Shown: positions 1 through 11,900 of the stretch, piece after piece
How the letters are laid out: each line of letters opens with the position of its first letter
Position numbering within the stretch: the stretch's first letter is position 1
Origin: Acanthaster planci
Lineage: Eukaryota > Echinodermata > Asteroidea > Valvatida > Acanthasteridae
Assembly (NCBI RefSeq): GCF_001949145.1
Contig: NW_019091504.1
Coordinates: 558,136 to 622,135, forward strand
Reading direction: 5' to 3'
DNA: 64,000 bases
Program-made: the position numbers and the translations under genes
Notes under the pieces: generated by a model
Databases searched by the model: none
Told to the model about the DNA's origin: nothing
What the model saw: the letters and a program-made list of their open reading frames with translations, nothing else

Positions 1-3000
1 AATCCCACTAGGGCTAACTTACAAGTACGATCTCCCGGGTACATGTACTTGTATAAATGGGGGTATGGATGAGTACCATACTGTTCAGTGTGTTCTTTCC
101 TCTCTTGTAAATGTCCATAAATATATGTTCTCTGATCCTCTCACCTTGACAAATGTGAAACATGTTTTGTTGGTCTTTTACATTTATTACTCTTCGATTG
201 TCCTAACACTTTTGAGGAAAACAGTATAACAAATACACAAAAAAACCTTTTCTACTTTTGATAAAAATCAACCTCATGATAATCATGCTATCTGCATCCG
301 GGTATTAAACTGTTTGTTCATTCTGTCAATGCTTTCTACCTGAGCCAACAGTTTTAAAGATAAACTTTAACCCCATATACTTTGCAAATGCTGTGCAACA
401 GCATGTACATGTACAACATTTGAGTTGTCGGAATCAAACAAAACACATTTGCTAAAACATCCTGAGCGAAAACAAGCCCATAACCATTTTCCTGCATTTA
501 AAACGGTAGTGTCAGGTCAAGTGTCATTTGTGAAATAATGTAAAATCATTCATGGTCCTGGGTGTAAGAGCACACCGCCCATCTCTGATATTGCAAATGT
601 TTTGGGTCAACCCCTGGCGCATACACACATAGGGTGCGGTACAAGCTTATACATGTACATGTAGATGAACAAGTACTGATAAAATGTTAAGCAAATTCAC
701 TTGAGGTCAATTGTGATGCGGATACTGACATGTACCTCTGTGTGGTATAGGGTACATACAGTATGTGCAATGTGTACAGCCTAACAGCCTTCATGCCAGT
801 TTCACAGCGTTCACTTTCAATTCTTCAGTTGTTATTCAGCTATGTTTTTGGCCGTAGCCCAGGGTTCTTATTTGTATGTCGGCCATCAACTTCCTCTAAC
901 AATTCTACACATGCATGTACAAGTGCATGCGATACCAGAATCTAGAACATAGAGACTCAGCCATCGGCCAAAATAAATACTGACAAAATGTGCAGTGGAA
1001 TGCCGTGCTTGTATTCAGTGGTATGTCTCATACAATATCGTACATGTACCGGTACAGTATTTGTACAATAAACCTTCAAACGGGGTCAGTTACCTTCAAA
1101 CAGGGATAGTTACCTTCAAACAGGGTAATAGTTACCTTAAAACAGGGATAGTTACATGTACCTTCAAACAGAGTTTGTTATATTCAGAAACAAACAGAAC
1201 ATTTCCACTGACATATCAATCAAGTCACTAATTGCTCAAAATTTCCCTTTTTTACAAATGTTACAGTGTACCTTTCTCAGTTTTGTGTAATCTACATGCA
1301 TGTATTGCATTTTTGCAATAACATGAAATAACTTGCTCACTCTCATGTACGAGTATATACTTGAATTATTCAGAAACTCTTCCGCAAATTCTTTGAGTTG
1401 CAATGAAACACAAAATGCATATTAAAATAAGGCCTTGAAAATCCCTCATATGGATTTAACATGTACATGTATGCACATTATAATGTTATACTGCTTGATT
1501 ATGGTTCCACATGTAACAGTCTTTTGGACCATTTGGCTGTAGAACCAAAACAAATTCTGGTACATTTGGCATGTCTGTCAGGAACTTTCCTGAATTCTCA
1601 AAACTCCACTACTGTTCAGGAAACAAATTTGGCCATTTTTTTTTAAAATTAAACTTGCACATATAAATGTAAAAACACACAAACTCCTAAAAGTCTTAGT
1701 GGATTTTAAATGAAAGTTAGAAAAATGTACCCCTATATAGTCCAATTTTGTTAATTAAAGCTGTTACGGACGTTCCATTTTATGCTACAGATGTTACATG
1801 TGTAGAAATGTACATGTAAACAAAACAAATGTTAAGAATTTTTTATTAATTATAATTCTCCATATTGTATTTTGCCGTGATATCTCCTTGGATTTATTAG
1901 ATTGAGGTGTACCGCTAACCAGTAAAAGTGCAGAAAAAATTGTAAAACTCAATTTGATACTTTGGCAGTCATGTGACAGTTGGTGTGGAATTGTCCCAAA
2001 GAACAAAGGATTGGGACCGAAAATATTCCTTGTAATACATGTACATGTAAAAAATGAGTTGTATTAACAGAACTCTTATTAACAAGATTTGAATGTACAT
2101 GTATCCATTTTTTTAACGGTGGACAAAATCACTTTACTGTTTTTTCAGCATGAAGAAAATTGTCTATAAATAAGCCAACTGATGTACAATTGGTACCCTG
2201 GAAACCGTATTCAAATATCTCTTGTGCATGCTTGTCTGTTCTACGAACTTGCGGTGTGAAAATGAAAGATTTCTTTTTCTTCCAGGTCTGAAACTGAGAG
2301 AAAAACGGAAGGTCTAGGAAAAGAGCTTTACTCCACACGCATTCTCTACTTTAGTACTCATAATTCTGTAGATATAGTGGGGTAAAAGGTCAATAGTCAA
2401 GTTGAATTTTACTGCCTCTGGTTTTTTTTTATTCTGCCTACTTTGCAGACCGATATATGTTGTAAAATTCTGATTGATCCGAACTTCGTTCTTTATATAA
2501 TGGACAAATTTACATGTAAAAGCAGGAAGATAAGAGTTTTACATGTATTTCTTTAAGTGCATGTACAAGTAAAAAAAAAGGACATTCCACAAGGACTCAT
2601 TGTACACGGTGAAATTTGTACATGTATGTAATAAGCACAAAAAAGCTGAAAAAAATTGACATTACACAGAACAGACGGGTGTCAATGTAATTATGCACCG
2701 GAACCCAAAAATACCGATACATATATCTAAACTGCAGAGATGCAGACTAAAGACTACATACTCTACAGATGTACATGCAGAGGTAAATTGTTTTACTTAA
2801 TTTTTTACTCTTGAGAACAAGAACACAATTTTAAGAAAAAATAATTACATGTAATGAAAAGGTTTCTCTGAACTTCGATCCACTTTTGATAGTAAAAGGC
2901 ACTATATCACACATTAGGTTTTTGCCAAAGGTTAACTTTAAAAATCTGAATCTGAAGGTGCAGAATGTTACTGAACATAGGCTTGTGAGAAAAGCAGGCC

Positions 3001-4289
3001 ACCCATATTGAGACATCACCACCAAATATTACTGTGAACCTTACATGGATTAGTGCTTTCAAAGCCTGTCATCGGTCCTTAAACCTCACATCAAAAAAGA
3101 CATTTCACACAAAAAGACACAGGTGTACATGCAACAGAATGATGTGCAGAACCACAAGGGGTCAATGTTACCAGCCTCCCCCCCAGAAAAAACTACAATC
3201 TGTTTACAAGAGCAAACCATTTCTGTGGGGATTGAAACAAGTCAATGGGTGGTGCATTCACTAAAATGACCCCAATTCAAAGCGTTGATGGCAGGTCACT
3301 TATCAACAATCCAGGGACAGAGTACTGGAGAGTTATTAGACCTTCATTCTTGATCTGAAGCTGACAGCCAATAGCAGTGTGAATCCACACCTGAATACAA
3401 ACAACCTGTTGATGGCAACCTGACCTGTTCCTTTTACAAGCTACCAACAGGTGTAGGTGCTGTGGTATAATGATACAGGACTCAGGCAGGTAGAGCCAAG
3501 CCGCTATCATAACATGGGCCCCTATAATGTTCCTTCAACAAGTTGGACAATGTATACATGTTTGGGTTTCACTCTGCAAGGTGGGGAATCAAGAAGTCTC
3601 CTCACAAATTGCTGAGAACTTCGTTACATGCACCAATAAGAACATACATTGTATATATGTAAGGTCCAAAAAATTTTAGCTTTTCAGTAAATAGCATGTG
3701 AAAAAAACGGTACAGATTGCATGTAAATCTGCACATGTACACTGCACACTGCAGCTAGTGTGACCTGGTTACAATTAACAGCAGCAAGAGAAGGGTCTGG
3801 TGGCATTTGTTTCAAATGAAATGAACAACACTAAGTCTGTGGAACTTTCTGTATTACATTCAAACTTCAATAGACATAGTTTTTCTTTTTTTCTCTCCAA
3901 TTTTGCATTTTCCAAAACTTGTCCCCTCCCAAAAAGTTAGGTCTGTACCATCAAAATAGGGTGGGTCTTGAAATAGGAGACATCTTTTTGGCCATGTAAA
4001 TACATACGTGTAATAAGCCCCACCCCTCGGTGCTCTAACCAATCATAGCTGTGATCAAAGTCTGAAATGCATGCATTGAAAATTCAACATGAATGTGCAT
4101 ATAACCCATGGCCAGAGCACGCGAATTGTCACCAGAAAGTTAGGGCACATGTTACACTGTAACTGTCCAGGTGCCCGCAATGCGTGGGTCTTACTGGATC
4201 AATCTATTACGTGACCCGGTCTTTTTAAACTGGGGTTTGACCATCATGGGTGTTACCAATAAGATCATTGCCCATTTTTTTAGCCTTAC
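1..4289. other. Probable intron or downstream part of the STAP-like gene
   Basis: No exon is convincing here. It is AT-rich sequence with many TACATGTA palindromes and a degenerate tandem repeat at 1.07-1.17 kb. One weak minus-strand candidate exon lies near 2,200-2,310, after a CTTCCGTTTTTCTCTCAG acceptor, but its product matches nothing I recognise and its donor is poor. Confidence 0.4.
1069..1172. repeat. Degenerate tandem repeat, about five copies of 20-23 bp
   Basis: The core ACCTTCAAACAGGGATAGTT recurs about five times with small indels. The last copies are interrupted by a TACATGTA unit. Confidence 0.75.
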
Positions 4290-4379
4290 CTTAGATGTGC
4301 TGAGTTCACGTTGTGTCACCCTCTGACTGTACATAACAATTTTGTTGTCCATCAACATCAGCCAACGTTTCTCATAGTC
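4290..4379 (-). CDS. STAP-like gene, coding exon 2 (PH strands)
   Basis: This 90-nt exon lies between a TTTAACAG acceptor and the donor AAG|GTAAGG and is open in phase 0. The product contains YEKRWLMLMDNKIVMYS, the typical K-R-W-hydrophobic-Y pattern of the first strands of a PH domain. Confidence 0.65.
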
Positions 4380-7300
4380 CTGTTAAAGTAAATGAAATGA
4401 TCATTTAAAGTTTAATCAAACAAAAATGATGTCTGCATATTCTATGTCAATCATTCAACCGCTGAGTACCAAGTACAAAAACTTAACTCTTGTAGGCTAT
4501 GCAGTCTTTACGATTGCATGTACCGTACTGTACCGTATATATATATACATGTAACTTGGGAAATTTACATGTACAGTGTATGTACATACTTGAAATCTCA
4601 TCAATCCACCAGAGTTCTAAATGAACCACTTTAAGAGCAATTGCACCAAGCTTTGGTCTCCAAAGATCAAATTCATTTCTGATAACTATCACATAAAGGT
4701 TCATGTTACTGATTTTCAAACTGAACTGGCACAGAATACCTGGTATCATCAATTCATTTCTCAAATTTTAAAAAAGTCTCTATCATTTCCTTCTCTGAAC
4801 AACAAATGCCAGTAATTCCCCCTAAATTGTTGAATTCCTAGAAGGAATTAAATAAGAAAAAGCACTAAACATTCAGCTTCAGACAAATCTTATCTTCATC
4901 TGACAGTCATCCTTTCTTGTTAGTGCTTGGAGCTGTTTCTAGATCATGCTGTAGTTTCCATTTTTCTTTCCATTCAATGTGTACACACATGTACATGTAC
5001 AAGTGTGCATACAATGTACATTTTTATCATCAGATCTCACATCGTGACAAAATGAACTTTTTCCCAATGACTGATGACCATTGGCATTCAGGCCAACATG
5101 TACCCATAGAATGTTTACGGCTTGCGCGTGTACACATGCACAAGTCTTTCAGTAACAGCAACATGAACAAGTATAAACTCTTCTTGTGTGGTTATGTTTA
5201 CTAATGTTACTGTAACCCTAATCCACCACTTTTGAGCTTAAGGACAAAATGACAGGTAAAATCCTGAATCTTTCAAAATCCTCCATAGCCCTATTATTTT
5301 TGGAAGGGGGAAGGTGAGCACACCAGGTTGGTTGCTGGGCTGAAGCTGTTTTTTTTGGCAGACTTGGCTGACAGCTTTTCATTTGCAGTAGAGAATTGTG
5401 TATGACCAGCAGCAGTGAACAATGGAACACACCGTCCTTGGGTACATGTTTATTGTCAACAGTACGATGTGTGACCATATGCACCACTATGTGACTGATT
5501 TTTTAGTGATTTCATTCACCATTCATCCTCAATCCTCCAAAATTTTTGCTTTGGCTTTTAAATCAGCATTCATCCTCAATCCTCCAAAATCCTCCACGCT
5601 TCAATCACCATTAATCCTTGAGGATTGAGGTGAGTTAGGGTAAGGTGCATTTCTTCCGTTGTTACATGTACTTCTCATTTTGGTTCCAATCAACATCCCT
5701 CCCACTTGTTTATGTTACATTTTTTTCTTTAGTTGATTGCAAACACCAGTGAAATCCATTTCTTTATAAATGCACTCAGGAGAGTGAACACAACCAGTGC
5801 CTGTCACCAGATTTCACCATTTTGGAGAAAGATCAGTGCAGAGTATAAATTTGTTTTTTTGGCTAACCCTAAACCATTGTCTGATACCTAACAATACTGC
5901 TTTGCAGACGGCCACACATGGATGAACATGGGTAATGAAATTGCCATTTACTGTACATGTACGGGTACACGTACATGTCCATTGCAACAGGCATGTTTTG
6001 ATCTAACAGTGCACACCCCTGTGTGCAAGCAGCTATGGTGTATGACTTTTTGGAAAGGCCCAATGAAAATATTCTCACATAATGCACAAAGATACATGTA
6101 TGCTGTAGAGTCTTTATTTATGACTTGGCAAAGTTGAAATTGAAAGCAAGGTTTATTCTTCATTTTTGGAACTTAAGAGTAGAAAAGAAAACAATAAAAC
6201 AAAATTTCATGATAATTTAGCATCTGTGGACTTGGATAAATTATGATAAATTTGTGAAAAACCCTTGAATGTAGGTCTCCAGCAAGACTTTGAAAATTCA
6301 AAGGGAGGCTTGGAACGTACATGTACATTATAAAATACTGGTAGTCTGGCACCATCCTGATTATTGTACACGATTTAAAAAACAGATTCAGTCAAAAAAT
6401 GACTTCCCTCGTGAGAAGGGTCTATATTCTGTCCTCTTGTGGAACTTTTTTGTTAATGAAATGTAGAACAATGGTGTGGAGAGTGTGCCAATGCACATAT
6501 GCATGCAGGACGCTCAAAAATCCCACATCAAAGATACCTTACATTACGTTTTGTACTCTGAACAATAATAAATGCCCCACTCATCCAACATGAACACACT
6601 TTTTTTCTTGAGCAACCAACTTCAGCAGTCTTGCTGAATTGTGTGTGCACATTTGCAACTTAAAATTTTGTTGCTTGCTGAATGTTGTCCAAAAATTCAA
6701 ATCCTCACGTTTTAGGATACACCTGGGCTTCAGTCGGTGGGGGACGGGGAGGGGGCGGACATGTCCTTACAGTATATCAATTGTCCCCCCCCCCAATTTT
6801 TTCCAAAACCTAAACAAAAATGTATACCTTACAAAAGAATTTGTTAAAAAAAATGGCTACAGTAGCCAAAAAATTGTCTCAGATCACACCACTCCGAAAT
6901 TTAAATACTCCCCATGACCCGTGCTCCCATTTGTTCTGATTAGGACTATGTCCCCCCTCTCACTTTTAAAAACGGATTGACACCTTTGAAGACACGCATG
7001 TGCAGCAAGATGAACTGGCTTACCGCTCTCTGGCAGAGTAATTGAACAAAAAAATCTGATCAACTTCAAACATTTCCTTTAATCAACTACATGTCCATGA
7101 TGTCATCACCTCAACACTTTTGTGACCATCACTCTTCTTAGTGTATCTGTTGTCAATTGTACAAAACTGACATTTTCAAAAAGAAAATTAGCAACTTTTA
7201 AGAAAAGAATCTGAATTGAATGATCCTGTTTTTATAAAATTCAGAATCTTCAACATCCCAATTCTTAAAAAAACCAGAATCCTGAAAATGAAGATAAATG

Positions 7301-7443
7301 TCAGCAAAACTGAAATGACTTCAAAATTCAGGACAATGCCTACATACCTTATCCTTGGGTCCTTTCATCTCGGCAAATCCTTCATGGTGCTTGGTGGACC
7401 CGTTGGACAGTGGGGAATCAGGAGGCTTCTCTGCTCCACTCAT
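4290..7443 (-). CDS. STAP-like PH-domain adaptor, first two coding exons (partial)
   Basis: Two exons read in phase: 7443-7348 (32 codons from an ATG) and 4379-4290 (30 codons). They have GT donors (AAG|GTATGT and AAG|GTAAGG), and the second has a CAG acceptor. The joined product starts MSGAEKPPDSPLSNGS and runs through GFAEMKGPKDK into DYEKRWLMLMDNKIVMYSQR, the first strands of a PH domain. From memory this lines up without gaps with the PH start of vertebrate STAP2 (F.E.KGP.D.DY.K.W). Family members are PH-SH2 adaptors acting downstream of tyrosine kinases. The remaining PH domain and any SH2 domain would lie left of the window and are not seen, so another PH protein is possible. An in-frame TGA lies upstream of the ATG if the leader is unspliced. 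Confidence 0.6.
5520..5590. repeat. 24-bp direct repeat pair in the STAP-like intron
   Basis: A perfect 24-bp copy at 5520-5543 (starting CATTCATCCTCAATCC) recurs at 5567-5590. About 30 bp further on, the complementary GAGGATTGAGG appears, so the sequence can also fold back on itself. Confidence 0.75.
7348..7443 (-). CDS. STAP-like gene, coding exon 1
   Basis: This exon holds 32 codons from ATG at 7443 to the donor AAG|GTATGT. It encodes a short serine/proline-rich N-terminus followed by the GFAEMKGPKDK segment that opens the PH fold. It ends in phase 0, which matches the next exon. Confidence 0.6.
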
Positions 7444-8519
7444 AGTGAAGTTACCAAGAGGCTTGTCAAAGACTAGATGTAAGATTCAGCTGGTGGATTT
7501 CTGGCTTGTTTGATCTGATTAAAATTCTAAAGCATCTCAGAGCTGTGGAATCTGACCATACAGGAAACACAAAGCGAGTTTCAAATGGGCTGTAAACATC
7601 AAAGAAGCAGTTTAATACTGACCAATAGGGTGAAAAGTCTCTGGAAGAAATTTGGCTCTGCTAGACTACCCAAGCTCATAAAAATGATTTTGAAAATACC
7701 AACAGCTTTTGTGTACCACACATCAATTATGTGTAGACCACCTACTGGCTACTGGGTACAAAGAAGTCATTGCTATTAAATGGTTCAACTCAAGGACACT
7801 CATAAAACTGCATTGATAAGATTCTAAGATTTCCTTGAGATGTAGTCTAGGGTTGAATGTAAATATATAGATGCCATGTTTTATTGAGTATTGCATCTTG
7901 CTTAAATGATGATGATGACAGGGAGACAAGTGAGGCTGTCTCAGGAAACTACAATTTAAGACATTTAAGCCACAAAGTAACAGTAAGTTGCAACAAAACC
8001 TCAAGGTGCCTTGAATTTTGGTAAAACAAGATACTCTTGTGATGCAAATGATATTTGTTTTGGCTCGTAGCCATGGATACAAAATTTTGCAAAGTCTTTT
8101 TCTTTCTAAAAGAACTAATTTTTGTCCATGATTGAGTTACAAGTATTAAAAGTTAATAAATATTGTCCAGTTGTTTAAAATATCGTCCCAATTTTCTCTG
8201 AGCTTACCCTACCTTTGAAAATTTCAAATTGAAAATTGTGAGAAAATTTGACTTTCTTTCTGTTAAACTAGCCATGCAAATTTGAATCCACTATGTGTCA
8301 AGTGTTAAAACACTCACTCTGTTTCCCCTCATGCATAATTTCCCTCAAATCTCAAAACCCTGCCCTTTTTGACAATTATCAACCTTATGGTTGTTGAACA
8401 CAATGTCAGTCATCTACGAAGGTGAATTCAAAAGTTAAAATATAGCTCTCCCTTCTATTAAAGGAACAGGGTCCCCAAATTTACAATCCCCTAAACAAAG
8501 ATGCATCTTACTACCACTG

Positions 8520-8960
8520 CCAGCGGGTCCCGGGGACGACACGTAAATCAGTACGGGGTAGTACACACTATTTTGTACTGTACGTCTTGCCCGTCGAGTC
8601 GTATCGATATAGGGGCCTGTGAAAACATCTTATGCACACACAGTACTGACTAAAACTACTCACCAAAATCGCTGAATATCTCAGCTCAGAGCTCCTGACA
8701 ACCTCCGCATGGTGTCATTTAACAATTATTATCTTTTAATAAAGACCAGAAATGACATACACAACTCAGTATGTGGAGGGATTTTACGTGTCCGAAGTCG
8801 ATCTACGGGCATGCACAGAACTAGTCTGCTCCGGAACACTGCCCATAGTGTGCATACGCGAATGCACGGTGCCGGTGCCGGTGAGAGGCACAGCTTTGCA
8901 TCGACGTGACCCGCGGCAGTACTGTACGTACCCGGAAGTTAAAAATAGACTGTACCAAAG
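8520..8960 (-). promoter_or_regulatory. CpG-richer patch, candidate promoter of the STAP-like gene
   Basis: CpG dinucleotides are conspicuously frequent here compared with the AT-rich flanks, and the patch lies about 1.1 kb upstream of the first coding exon. No TATA box or splice-linked leader exon could be assigned, so this rests on composition and position only. Confidence 0.25.
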
Positions 8961-11900
8961 TACCAAAGGGGTGAACGCTAAAAAAATATCTTAAATGAAA
9001 TTAAATTGATTTGCAAAGGTAAGTAGTTTTGAACACTTTTTAAGTGAATAAATTTCAATAATTTTCGTTATAAATGAAATTTGCTTCACTGTACAGCAAG
9101 TACGTTTAATATTATGAATTTTTAATGAAAAAACGTGAGTCACGTTTCCCCACACACAAAAACGAAGTGCCTCAATTATATGCATAACCTTCACAATAAC
9201 CATCAAAACCCCCTAATATTTATCAGAACTGTTGCGAAACTAAGGAAATTCCTATTGAAAATTGCTCAGATAAAGCATACATTTACTTGCAATAAATTCC
9301 TGAAGTCGTGAAGCAACAAATGAATACGACTAAAATTACAGCAAAAGTATTACTTGTGAATTAAGTGAATGCGTCACAACATCCATTACCAAAGAAGGAA
9401 GGTCATTATCCCCGATGATTTAAGTCGTAAAACAAGCCGACTCAAGAGTTCACTTGCAGGTACCGGTAAGACTAGTTCAACGAGCCACCATATTCACCTC
9501 TTTTTTTGTCTTTAGAATGTCACGAAAATGCTCTGGCGACTGAAGCATGTCTATGCTTTAGCGCGGGAAATCCCCTCCATTACCCCTGCGAGTCCCAATT
9601 CAATGTCAAGAAAAGCGCGGCCATAGCGTCATCAAGTTCATGGCACTGGAAGGGTGCCGAGGTTTTTATTGTTCAGTGCATGAAGCGTCCGGGTAAAGAT
9701 TTGTAATAGCTGTTTTATCATTGTTATTTTGTTTTTATAGTGACTTGTTTTTTTCATAAAATCTGAATCCTTTTTGCAGTTTGTTTTATATGCCTGCCAA
9801 ATTCCCGGCACAAACGTTCTGTTCCGAGGGGGGTGGGATTGGAGCAAAATCGGAGCCCTGCAAGAGGTAATGAATATTTCAACAGCTTCCCCCTCTCTCT
9901 TACTTCCATGTTTGTACCTACCTTTTCCCTCCATAAACCCAACTTCACAAAACAAGTTTCAAATGGAAAAGTTCTTCGGAGCTTTCACAAGCTTCTAGAT
10001 CTCTTGCTATCATCACCACACACAAAAAAAATACGAGACGAGACAAGAGACACACACAAGGCACAGTTAAACATGATAACATAAAAACTTGTAAACATTG
10101 ACACCTTTGGTTTCAATGCTCATATGTAACATAATCAATGTTACTATTTATTAATTCATTCATGGAAATTAAATAGATGAGAACTCATATCGTTCAGGTG
10201 CGGACAGTTTGGCAATAATTGTGAGGTGTTACAGCATGGTGCTTCATAATAACAGCTTCACATAAGCTCACATAACATAACACTTGTCTGATATTTAAAA
10301 GGACAAATGAATAAATAAGATCATGGTTATAAATATGACACCAGTCATGAAAGGAGCAGGGGATATTTTAACATCAAAATTGCTTACAAGGAATGTTGGC
10401 ACTCTGCGATTTGGTGGCTGTTTAATTTGTAAAAACACAGCATTAAGTGGGAGATGGGAGTAGTCTTTCATCCATCCACAGGTAAATATTGTTGTTTACA
10501 TAAAGTTAAATAGTTAAAAAAAATTGACTGCCATTCGTAGCATGAAATGCACAATGTTGATGACTGCTGTGCTAGACAACACCATGAAATTTTGTCATCA
10601 TTCAATCAGAACCGAAACGCTTTTTGCGCATGCAACTTGTATGGAAGGGAACAACTTGCCCACCATGAAAAAGTTTTGTCATGATCTCACAAGGCACTGA
10701 AATGTGTCAACGACGGGCTCTTGGAGTAATGGATATAGGATTGGCAACAATCTACATGGAGCAAAGCTACCAATCCTGAAACCTAGTCACAGTGGAGCTG
10801 GCTTTACGGTTTCATTTTTCTGGACTCTGGTGCCAGCTGAAATTTAAGCCTAAGCTTCAACTCAAGGCTTAAAAAGATTGAATTAAAATGACTTGTCTCT
10901 TACACAATTAAAATTAAGCTCCGATGTAAATTTCAAAAAAACTAAAGTTTTGCCACTCACAATTGAACCTGATGAAAAGGTTCATCAACTGAAAAGAACG
11001 ATTTGCCGGCAAATATCTATGTTTAATACATCAAGTCAAGAGTCTATCATTAAAAAAACAGGACAGCTTCTCATTCAGTTATCAATGTCCAATACTGATG
11101 AGTAAAATTTCCATCCTGAACATAATGCAAAAGACTGTCCTTCAAATCTGAAGCCAACTTTGCATCTTGGGCACAAGTCATCCCTGCTAAATCTTTAAAC
11201 TTCTTTCTGGTTGGTTTGAGATAACTCCAGTATCTAAAATGAGCTTTCAAAGCCAATACTACGCAGGCTCGTTGTGGGTGGGGGTGGGGTGGTCTAGCAA
11301 GCAGCTGACCCCCCCATAGGAATAAAAATTATGTATTCTCACAACAGTATTGTCACCCCGAGCCAATGTATATGTATTTACGACTAGCAGAAACCTAGCC
11401 CTAGCTCTAGACACAACTCAGGCACAGCCTTTCTTGACCGTCAATTTAAGACAGAGGGTCTTTGGCATGGGTAGACTTGGAGAAATCAGGTCCCCACCAT
11501 CCATCTTGGTGTCATGTTCATCATCAGCCTCATCCTTGTCAAGAATTCAGTTATCAGAATTCAGAACCACTGGTGACTATGAAAACATCATATTGCCTAA
11601 CCAATGCCAATATTTTAAAATATTCTCATGTGGCTCCAACAGTTAACGTTTGAAAGTGATTAAGGATGAAAGCAAATTGGAGGCAAAGCTGATTTTGGAG
11701 AAACATCCAAAGGGGGACACCTCCTTGGTAAACAATGACTCCTTGAGTGATAATGGTACATGTGAACCAGTGACGACACTCCCACTTCTAGACTGGTTCC
11801 CAAGCTTTCTTTAAAGTTCAACACATGATATCAAACAAGAGGAACCAGCCTACATGTAGCTCTCATTGGTACTGGTTGGTGAAATACCTTCTCTATACCA

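Noticed and set aside
2129-2338. Possible further exon of the STAP-like gene reading TWKKKKSFIFTPQVRR
   Set aside because: The acceptor is good, but the donor is weak and the residues do not fit the expected later PH strands.
9774-9866. Plus-strand exon-like stretch after a CTTTTTGCAG acceptor, reading FVLYACQIPGTNVLFRGGWD
   Set aside because: It has an acceptor and a GTAATG donor, but no family match and no partner exons; the opposite strand is equally open.
11071-11256. Minus-strand frame containing RYWSYLKPTRKKFKDLAG
   Set aside because: It looks protein-like but has no recognised domain or splice partners, and it lies upstream of the STAP-like start. It may be a decayed fragment.
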